Notes under the pieces: model-generated
What the model saw: the letters and a program-made list of their open reading frames with translations, nothing else
Databases searched by the model: none
Told to the model about the DNA's origin: nothing
NCBI GenBank assembly: GCA_964563965.1
Contig: CAZLZI010000048.1
Coordinates: 1 to 6,030, forward strand
Direction: 5' to 3'
Origin: CAZCAQ01 sp964563965
Lineage (GTDB): Bacteria; Patescibacteriota; WWE3; UBA101185; UBA10185
DNA: 6,030 nucleotides
Translations under genes and position numbers: made by a program
Part shown: positions 1 to 5,389 of the stretch, piece after piece
How the letters are laid out: each line of letters begins with the position of its first letter
Position numbering within the stretch: position 1 is the stretch's first letter

Positions 1-711
1 TTTCTTTATAAAATAGCTTTTACATTTCAACTCTTACTTGATACTAAAACACCTTCTAACTATAAGCGGGTGATATGGCAAGTTAGAAACCATAGCATGG
101 TAAATTATCCAAGACTAGTAAACATAATCACTACTACACAACAAGTAGTGAAAAACGGTATCGATGGTGACTATGTCGAGTGTGGGGTGTGGAAAGGGGG
201 ATGTTCAGCACTCTTTGCTTTTATGGCGGGTGAAGAAGGTAAAAATTTACGTACAACCTATCTATTTGATTCATTTGAAGGGTTACCTCAACCCACCATT
301 CAAGACGGTCAAGGTGCTGCAACTTTTGCACATGGTAAAAACAAAGGCAGTCTAAAAACAATAAATAAAAATGTAGGAACAATAGAGGACGTGAGAAGCT
401 TGTTTAAAAAACTAGGTCTTCACAACTATAAGATTATCAAAGGTTGGTTTCAAAGTACCTTGCCTGAAAATACAGCTAGTATAAATGCTATCTCAATCCT
501 GCGACTTGATGGTGACTGGTACGAATCAACAAAAGTATGCTTAGAGTATCTCTACGACAAGGTTTCAGTAGGTGGCTATATCCTTGTTGATGATTACAAC
601 TTCTGGCCAGGATGCAAAAAGGCGGTGGATGAGTTCTTTGCAAAGCGAAACATAATTCCTAATATAAAGAGAATTGATGCTTCAGGTGTTTCTATAAAGA
701 AATACCAGTGA
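1..711 (+). CDS. TylF/MycF-family SAM-dependent O-methyltransferase, probably 5'-partial
   Basis: Class I methyltransferase resembling the TylF/MycF/NovP family, Mg-dependent enzymes that transfer methyl from SAM to hydroxyls, usually on sugars. Counting from the GTG at 70, the SAM-binding segment GDYVECGVWKGG is at residues 33-44, the family block YLFDSFEGLP at 64-73, the acidic strand LRLDGDWYES at 144-153 (D147, D149) and GGYILVDDY at 168-176 (D174, D175). By analogy with NovP/MycF, D147, D174 and D175 would bind the metal and D149 act as base; this is inferred from motif spacing. The fold is complete from residue 30 on. The frame is open from base 1 to the GTG at 70 and no Shine-Dalgarno precedes that GTG or the ATG at 97, so I extend the gene to the window edge; family members usually carry extra N-terminal residues. 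The fallback start is GTG 70 (213 aa). It ends in TGA seven bases before the convergent membrane gene. The substrate is unknown; a surface-glycan sugar is plausible given the distal glycan genes. Confidence 0.85.
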   Translation, partial: FLYKIAFTFQLLLDTKTPSNYKRVIWQVRNHSMVNYPRLVNIITTTQQVVKNGIDGDYVECGVWKGGCSALFAFMAGEEGKNLRTTYLFDSFEGLPQPTIQDGQGAATFAHGKNKGSLKTINKNVGTIEDVRSLFKKLGLHNYKIIKGWFQSTLPENTASINAISILRLDGDWYESTKVCLEYLYDKVSVGGYILVDDYNFWPGCKKAVDEFFAKRNIIPNIKRIDASGVSIKKYQ

Positions 712-732
712 AGTAGTCTTAATTAGTCACTG
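706..732. terminator. Hairpin spanning two convergent stop codons, possible bidirectional terminator
   Basis: CAGTGA (706-711) pairs with TCACTG (727-732). After a small internal mismatch, 714-717 can pair with 722-725 (one G-T wobble), leaving a 4-nt CTTA loop. The structure contains the TGA of the methyltransferase and the TAA of the membrane protein, exactly between the two convergent genes. Neither side has a T-tract, so intrinsic termination is weakly supported; it may only protect transcript 3' ends. Confidence 0.3.
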
Positions 733-1828
733 CTCGTCTCTTAATGAGAGGATTTAACTCAATTATCTTTTGAAAGATTCGTGATAACAGATCACTTGAT
801 GTTTCCGACGTAAGCCTTGAGGGGAAAAGCAAATCTAGAAGGAGAGCAGTTATACTGGCACAAATGAGTGTGAGAAGCTTTAGCCTTGGAAACATTAAAA
901 ACACTAACAGAATAAAGACATTAAACGTTGCAAACATTAAAAAATCATCACTGGTTAAAGCTACAGTCTTACGAAGAGCAGGTTTAATCTTTTGAGTAGA
1001 TCGCATTGTACTGGCTTGGTCTGCATCAACTACGAGCTCAATGTTTCTATAATACTTTCGAAAAGTAGCGCCTACTCGTATAAATCTTCTTAAAAGTTCT
1101 AAAAAGACCATAATACCTATAATCTTGATGGTGTTTTGGAGATGATCGGACAATACAAAACCCCTTACCATTAAGTCATAATCCCCTACACTTGCACGAA
1201 TTGGTCCATGTAAGCTTTCTGGGATAAAAAAGAGTCGCGGGCTATCGATTGTTAAGAATAGTAGAAAGATAACAATTTCAAAACTATCTACAAAACTACG
1301 TTTAAATTTCTTTAGTGCTTCAGTAACTTTATAAGAATAAACTCTTGCAGTAATACCATCACTTTTAGGTAATGTCATAACACCAGCAAACAGAGTTACA
1401 AAAACTGTTAGTATAATTGTCGGTATAGTTACATCTATATACTTACCTGAAAACTTGTATATCAGCATAATAAAAAAATAGAGTAACCCTGAAAGCACAA
1501 TACCTAGATATGGAATAGCAACTAATATTGCATCTGTTGCTACCTGAATAAACGTCTTCCAAATAACATTTAAGAAATCCACCACATCAATAACAGTCAT
1601 GGAACCCTCCATAAACAGATTAATAATGGTTTTTGCCTCATCTTTACGCCCTACAAATGTAAGTATACCTAGCGTAACAATAGTAAGAGTGACTATAAAA
1701 ATGATAAACCAGAAAATATTAATAATAGTGAAGAATAGACTTGGCTTAAGTATTCCAATAAACACCATTATTGTCACAAAGAGAGCCAAAGCACCTATAA
1801 CCTTTGATATAAGCCCGTTTTTCTGCAT
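719..1828 (-). CDS. Multi-pass membrane protein of unknown function
   Basis: I do not recognise the family. The 369-residue protein is strongly hydrophobic, with about seven or eight likely membrane segments near residues 8-28, 31-58, 95-124, 132-152, 179-195, 232-246, 294-315 and 317-336. Between them lie charged loops, notably 153-178 (basic), 196-231 and 246-293 (rich in Arg/Lys), and a 33-residue hydrophilic C-terminal tail. There is no cleavable signal peptide, catalytic motif or nucleotide-binding motif that I can see. The ATG at 1828 is supported by AGGG (complement of 1834-1837) five bases upstream. The gene stands alone on the minus strand, convergent with the methyltransferase (7-bp gap) and divergent from corA across 104 bp that contain a dyad possibly acting on this gene. 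A transporter, channel or envelope-organising protein is possible, but nothing in the sequence decides between them. Confidence 0.85.
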   Translation of the reverse strand: MQKNGLISKVIGALALFVTIMVFIGILKPSLFFTIINIFWFIIFIVTLTIVTLGILTFVGRKDEAKTIINLFMEGSMTVIDVVDFLNVIWKTFIQVATDAILVAIPYLGIVLSGLLYFFIMLIYKFSGKYIDVTIPTIILTVFVTLFAGVMTLPKSDGITARVYSYKVTEALKKFKRSFVDSFEIVIFLLFLTIDSPRLFFIPESLHGPIRASVGDYDLMVRGFVLSDHLQNTIKIIGIMVFLELLRRFIRVGATFRKYYRNIELVVDADQASTMRSTQKIKPALRKTVALTSDDFLMFATFNVFILLVFLMFPRLKLLTLICASITALLLDLLFPSRLTSETSSDLLSRIFQKIIELNPLIKRRAVTN

Positions 1829-1932
1829 ACTTACCCTATTTTAGCTCAAATTTGGGCAATAGCATATTGCACCAATTTAATGGACTAACGCAGTAGGAAT
1901 ACTAATAAACTTAACTAGATATAGGACTTCTA
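1829..1932. promoter_or_regulatory. Divergent intergenic region between membrane protein and corA
   Basis: These 104 bp must hold the start signals for the minus-strand membrane gene and probably for the plus-strand corA run. For the minus gene, a weak sigma70-like pair can be read: TTAGTC (complement of 1883-1888), a 16-bp spacer and TATGCT (complement of 1861-1866), which would give a leader of roughly 25 nt. No convincing -35/-10 pair is visible for corA; TACTAA at 1900-1905 is the best -10-like string and is poor. Two inverted repeats lie here and are listed separately. Confidence 0.45.
1848..1878. promoter_or_regulatory. 31-bp imperfect dyad, candidate operator or leader hairpin
   Basis: The dyad is centred on base 1863. 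GCAATA (1856-1861) and TATTGC (1865-1870) are perfect arms around a 3-base centre, and the outer AAATT (1848-1852) mirrors AATTT (1874-1878). Of the 15 mirrored positions, 12 are complementary. Allowing a one-base bulge on each side, it also folds as a 13-bp stem in RNA. It covers the possible -10 and much of the spacer of the minus-strand promoter, which is where a repressor would bind. If it is transcribed instead, it ends ten bases upstream of the Shine-Dalgarno of the membrane protein. No T-tract follows on either strand, so it is not an intrinsic terminator. Confidence 0.45.
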
Positions 1933-1934
1933 GT
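1914..1934 (+). promoter_or_regulatory. Hairpin presenting the corA ribosome-binding site
   Basis: ACTAGA (1914-1919) is the exact reverse complement of TCTAGT (1929-1934), with a 9-nt loop. The loop contains AGGA (1923-1926), a Shine-Dalgarno six bases ahead of the GTG at 1933, and the right arm takes in the first two bases of that GTG. The stem has only two G-C pairs, so it is weak, but its placement could tune corA initiation. The AGGA is also what decides the corA start. Confidence 0.35.
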
Positions 1935-2874
1935 GAGCGAGAGCTATAATACGGCTGTGATTGATATATTTTTCAAAAAGATTCATGAGAAAAAATTTTC
2001 TAAAATAGAAGAAAATAGAAAAGGAGCTTGGATTAGTCTAGTTAACCCCACCACTGAAGAAGTTGAAAGAATCTCAAGCGAACTTGCTCTTGATTTAACT
2101 ATCGTAAATGATGCGCTTGACCCTTATGAAATGCCTCGTGTTGAAGTTGAAGATGGCATCAAGTATATCTTTGCAAGATACCCAGTAAAGAAGGGCGAAA
2201 CAATAGAAACAGAACCTACTCTTGTTATTATTACAGAAGATAACTTTGTCACCATTGCAAAACATGAACTCCCCGTCTACCATCATTTTGAAACTAACAA
2301 CATAAATACCACGCAAAGAGCCAAGCTCTTTATACATTTTTTAAAAGCAATTAATGAGGAATTCAATAAATTTGTTCACCTAATTTCAAAGCAAGTTAAA
2401 ACGGCGAGTAGTAATCTTGAAGGTATAGAAAATAAAGATATCACTCGGTTTGTAGAATACGAACGCGTATTAAATGACTTTCTATACTCACTTATTCCTT
2501 CTAATATGGTATTTGAGCGAATATTACACGGTAAAACTCTGAAGTTATTTGAACAAGACGAGGATCTAGTACAAGACTTAACGCTGAGCAATGCTCAGCT
2601 TATTGAGATGTGCAAAGCAAACTTGAAATACATAGTTAATATACGAGAAGCCTACTCTACGATACTTTCCAACAACCTAAACAAAACCATGAAGATACTC
2701 ACTTCTGTAACTGTGTTGCTAACCATCCCAACTATAATCTTTAGTTATTTCGGTATGAATGTGACACTACCTTTGCAGAATCACACTCTTGCAACATTTA
2801 TAATAACAGCATTAACCCTTTCGTTAATGCTAGTGCTTGTACTTGCGTTTTTTAAAGGTAAATTATTTAAGTAA
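1933..2874 (+). CDS. corA: CorA-family magnesium/divalent cation channel
   Basis: Inner-membrane pentameric channel family for Mg2+ (in some members Co2+, Ni2+ or Zn2+) uptake. The 313-residue protein has the standard order: an N-terminal cytoplasmic alpha/beta domain (about 1-120), a long helical stalk (about 125-250) and two C-terminal membrane helices (about 252-272 and 285-306). The signature selectivity loop is present as YFGMNV at 272-277 (G274, M275, N276), followed by a short periplasmic loop and a basic tail (KGKLFK), as usual for CorA. The length is typical. The start is GTG at 1933, chosen because AGGA lies six bases upstream and an in-frame TAA at 1912 limits extension. It is the first gene of a plus-strand run: the exonuclease ATG begins one base after its stop. 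Mg2+ specificity is inferred from the family; the metal cannot be read from the sequence alone. Confidence 0.93.
   Translation: MSESYNTAVIDIFFKKIHEKKFSKIEENRKGAWISLVNPTTEEVERISSELALDLTIVNDALDPYEMPRVEVEDGIKYIFARYPVKKGETIETEPTLVIITEDNFVTIAKHELPVYHHFETNNINTTQRAKLFIHFLKAINEEFNKFVHLISKQVKTASSNLEGIENKDITRFVEYERVLNDFLYSLIPSNMVFERILHGKTLKLFEQDEDLVQDLTLSNAQLIEMCKANLKYIVNIREAYSTILSNNLNKTMKILTSVTVLLTIPTIIFSYFGMNVTLPLQNHTLATFIITALTLSLMLVLVLAFFKGKLFK
2583..2599 (+). other. Perfect GC-rich hairpin inside corA
   Basis: GCTGAGC (2583-2589) and GCTCAGC (2593-2599) are exact reverse complements separated by AAT, forming a 7-bp stem with five G-C pairs in an otherwise AT-rich gene. It encodes part of LSNAQL in the stalk helix. 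It may be chance from codon choice, or a structure affecting mRNA decay or ribosome pausing. Only TTATT follows, so it is a poor terminator. Confidence 0.3.
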
Positions 2875-2875
2875 G

Positions 2876-3418
2876 ATGACTAAAGACTTTCGAACAAGAA
2901 AGCTAGCAATAATTGATCTAGAAACCACAGGACTTGATCCCACTAAGCACGAAATCATTGAGATAGGTATGCTAATCGTGAACCAGCCAACGCTTGATAT
3001 AATCGAAATTTATGAAGCGAAAGTAAATCCCCTACACATAGAAACTGCATCCACAGAGGCACTAAAGTTGAATGGCTACACAGCACAAGAGTGGGAGGGA
3101 GCATTAAACATTGAAGATGTATTAAGAGAAATTGCTGACAGAACTACTGGGTGTATTATTTGTAACCATAATGTGTCTTTTGACTGGTCCTTTCTTGTAG
3201 CAGGATTTACTAACTACCACATCAACCACTCATTTGATTATCATATGTATGATATCGCTTCAATGATTTGGTTGAAACTATCACATACTGATTTACCCAA
3301 ATTAAATTTGAACATAACAGCTAAATACTTGGGTATAGAACCGGAACCCGCGCAACACAGAGCACTAAATGGTGCTATGGTTGCTTATAAAGTATTAAGG
3401 AAATTAAAGCAATGGTAG
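2876..3418 (+). CDS. DnaQ-like (DEDD) 3'-5' exonuclease with altered ExoIII motif
   Basis: RNase T/DnaQ superfamily protein of 180 residues, a single exonuclease domain with no polymerase or helicase attached. The family removes nucleotides from DNA or RNA 3' ends using two metal ions held by four acidic residues. ExoI is intact as DLETTG at 14-19 (D14, E16) and ExoII as NHNVSFDWSFL at 97-107 (D103). ExoIII reads HRALNGAM at 161-168: the histidine (H161) is there, but the aspartate expected five residues on is G166 (codon GGT at 3371-3373, one base from GAT). Activity may therefore be reduced or absent. I chose ATG 2876, one base after the corA stop, over a TTG at 2837 that would overlap corA by 38 bp; residues from ATG on match the usual N-terminus just before the first beta strand. 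Translation probably reinitiates from corA. The stop overlaps the next gene by 7 bp. The substrate is unknown; proofreading subunit, RNase and repair nuclease all remain possible. Confidence 0.88.
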   Translation: MTKDFRTRKLAIIDLETTGLDPTKHEIIEIGMLIVNQPTLDIIEIYEAKVNPLHIETASTEALKLNGYTAQEWEGALNIEDVLREIADRTTGCIICNHNVSFDWSFLVAGFTNYHINHSFDYHMYDIASMIWLKLSHTDLPKLNLNITAKYLGIEPEPAQHRALNGAMVAYKVLRKLKQW

Positions 3419-4458
3419 AAAGACCCACTTCAACAGAAATAAACACGATTCAAGGACGAACATATCATTCATTTAGAGAGGCGATAGGACCAGATGTGTA
3501 TACTGCCTTTTCTTTGCAACAGCAGGAACTGCCACCATATTTGCAGTCGATACTAGATGAAAGAAAATTCCCCAATGCCAAGTTTACTTATTTTGAAACC
3601 CACCAAGACGGAACCGTAAAAGAACATCTCTTTATGACGCAAACAACTGTTGGCCAAGGAGAGTTAATTGCAGACTTATGTATAGATGCGGAAATACCAG
3701 AAACAGGTTTTATTGTGAACAATCTCTATTTTAGACCTCATCCAGAGAGTGCTGTTATTAATGTGATGGAAGAAGTAGCAGGTTCATCTGCAAAGACGAT
3801 TCTAACACCAACACATAAACACTTTTATAATAAGACTGCTAACATAGTATATCTTGGTTCCTTAGACTTTGATCTTTCAAAAAGCAGACCATATGGTATT
3901 GAAACATGGTTACACGAGATAGGGCATATGAAACACGTAACGAAGTATCCGGAGGAAAATAGTTTATCATTAGGAAAGAATGCGAAACTTATACTCACGT
4001 ATGCTATGTATAGAATGTCAAGGCGAACTAATGGAGTAGATGATGTGTTGTGGGTGAAATACGAACCATATATTCAACAAATAATTAATGGGGAAAAAGT
4101 AGCAAGCAATTATGCACGGTTTTATCTCCAACACATGTCAGAACAAACACCAGCCTTAGACTTAGGACCACAAGCTCAAAACGCTGAGTATATCCTTAGT
4201 AGCGGACTCGCAATATATCTAAAGGTGCTAGGTAATCCAGAAACACTCCTACAGGATCTTGACGCGTTAGGGCGTTCTATTGAAACACTACCGACTAGTA
4301 AGGAAAGGTTAATGATTTTCTTCAAAGCAATGCAAAAAGATAAACGTTTAGAAAACCTCATTCAAGGTATCCAAACCAAGATACGAACCAATACAGAACT
4401 TACCAATGAGGAGGGTATTACAGCGACTCTCTTACAACATATGTTTTTCTACCACTAG
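3412..4458 (+). CDS. Soluble HEXXH-motif protein, putative zinc metallopeptidase of unrecognised family
   Basis: A 348-residue protein with no signal peptide or membrane segment, so probably cytoplasmic. The only clear motif is WLHEIGHMKH at 166-175: H168 and H172 as zinc ligands and E169 as catalytic base, in the helix context typical of zincin peptidases. A plausible third ligand is E228 in EKVASNYAR, which matches the ExxAxxxA pattern seen after HEXXH in many small gluzincins; this is inferred. Residues 1-160 and 240-348 match nothing I recognise; the C-terminal part looks helical. The start is ATG 3412, with AAGGA at 3397-3401 ten bases upstream, inside the exonuclease gene. The 7-bp overlap with the exonuclease suggests translational coupling and one transcript with corA. 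The 3' end overlaps the convergent glycosyltransferase gene by 41 bp. Protease function is likely but unproven, and the substrate is unknown. Confidence 0.8.
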   Translation: MVERPTSTEINTIQGRTYHSFREAIGPDVYTAFSLQQQELPPYLQSILDERKFPNAKFTYFETHQDGTVKEHLFMTQTTVGQGELIADLCIDAEIPETGFIVNNLYFRPHPESAVINVMEEVAGSSAKTILTPTHKHFYNKTANIVYLGSLDFDLSKSRPYGIETWLHEIGHMKHVTKYPEENSLSLGKNAKLILTYAMYRMSRRTNGVDDVLWVKYEPYIQQIINGEKVASNYARFYLQHMSEQTPALDLGPQAQNAEYILSSGLAIYLKVLGNPETLLQDLDALGRSIETLPTSKERLMIFFKAMQKDKRLENLIQGIQTKIRTNTELTNEEGITATLLQHMFFYH

Positions 4459-5389
4459 ACTCAAAATACAGTCGCATCATAAGTTCCCCGATAAGCCCTA
4501 ACATAAAGGATTGAACACCAACCACAACAAGCATCATTGCAAGAATTAGCAAGGGTCGATTACCTATTGGGATACCTAAGAAGAGTTTCAAAAAGCTTAA
4601 ATACGCCCCTGTTAAACAGCCCAGTCCTGCAAGAATTGCTCCCGTAAATCCAAACAGTCTTCCGGGCATAGCATAAAAAGGTTTCTTTGCGAAGTAGAGC
4701 AAAAACCACAAAGTTACTAAATCAAGCAATACTTTAATTGTTCTCTTACTCCCCTTATAGGCAGAAACACCAAAGTCTCTGTCTTTAAATTCAACATCAA
4801 ACTCGATCATCTTGGGTCGGTATACGGAAACAAAATCCGGTATAAATCTGTGCATTTCTCCATAAAGTCTTAAGTTTTCAATGAGTATTCTTCTAAAGCC
4901 TTTAAGACCAGATCCCCTATCTTCCATATGTACATGTGAAATATGCGCTATAAGCTTATTTGCAACACCGCTCTTAACTTGCCTTGTTCCCTTTTCAGTT
5001 GAAATAGCATTGTGTCTACCTTTCCTATTCGTATTTACAAAGTCATACCCTTCATCCAACTTTTCAATAACAGCAACCACATTTTCAACAGGAATTTCCA
5101 GATCTGCTGATATAGTAAGAACGTACTCTCCCTTGGACATATCAAAGCCAGCTTGATAAGCAGCACTTTGCCCGAAATTACCCATCAGATTTATCCCATG
5201 AATACTTTTATGTTTTTGAGCATAGCCTTTAATCACATCCCATGTAGTATCTTTACTCCCATCATTTACTGGAATTAATTCAAAGTCATACCCGTTCGAT
5301 TCTGCCAAAGACAGTAGATCATCTAGAGTTCTATTAATATTCTTCTCTTCGTTATAGCAGGGAATTACAATCGAAATGAGCTTACCCAT
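4418..5389 (-). CDS. Family 2 glycosyltransferase, GtrB/DPM1-like, membrane-bound
   Basis: A GT-A glycosyltransferase resembling polyprenyl-phosphate hexosyltransferases (GtrB, ArnC, DPM1), which move a sugar from a nucleotide donor to a lipid phosphate at the cytoplasmic face. From the ATG: ISIVIPCYNEEKNI at 5-18, VNDGSKD at 41-47, the metal-binding region SADLEIP at 94-100 (D96), EDRGSGLKGFRR at 156-167, and the family-typical GEMHRFIPDF at 177-186. Hydrophobic segments follow near 217-235, 246-270 and 278-302, ending in a basic tail with YVVRE. The 323-residue length is normal. I chose ATG 5389 over an in-frame GTG at 5413 because family proteins start a few residues before ISIVIP, and this ATG shares its A with the TAA stop of the upstream epimerase (TAATG), indicating coupling; GGAAG lies just upstream. 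The donor sugar cannot be read from sequence. The 3' end overlaps the convergent HEXXH gene. Confidence 0.92.
   Translation of the reverse strand: MGKLISIVIPCYNEEKNINRTLDDLLSLAESNGYDFELIPVNDGSKDTTWDVIKGYAQKHKSIHGINLMGNFGQSAAYQAGFDMSKGEYVLTISADLEIPVENVVAVIEKLDEGYDFVNTNRKGRHNAISTEKGTRQVKSGVANKLIAHISHVHMEDRGSGLKGFRRILIENLRLYGEMHRFIPDFVSVYRPKMIEFDVEFKDRDFGVSAYKGSKRTIKVLLDLVTLWFLLYFAKKPFYAMPGRLFGFTGAILAGLGCLTGAYLSFLKLFLGIPIGNRPLLILAMMLVVVGVQSFMLGLIGELMMRLYFESSGRKTYVVRESL

Noticed and set aside
1599..1844. Open frame on the plus strand opposite the membrane protein start
   Set aside because: It is a shadow of hydrophobic codons on the other strand and conflicts with the well-supported start at 1828.
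1985..2022. A-rich stretch with two near-identical AAAATAGAA copies at the start of corA
   Set aside because: It is explained by Lys/Glu/Asn codons in an AT-rich gene, with no regular repeat unit.
2095..2337. Open frame on the minus strand inside corA
   Set aside because: It is a shadow of the corA frame, with no Shine-Dalgarno support or recognisable protein.
2837..2875. Upstream TTG start for the exonuclease
   Set aside because: It would overlap the corA membrane-helix end by 38 bp and add 13 residues not expected before the first strand of the fold; ATG 2876 fits better.
4436..4445. Palindrome AACATATGTT followed by a short T run near the 3' end of the HEXXH gene
   Set aside because: It has no loop bases, so as RNA it could form only about three A/T pairs. 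It is inside coding sequence of two genes and too weak for a terminator.
4881..5156. Open frame on the plus strand inside the glycosyltransferase gene
   Set aside because: It lies opposite conserved glycosyltransferase motifs, so it is a shadow frame; the translated sequence matches nothing.
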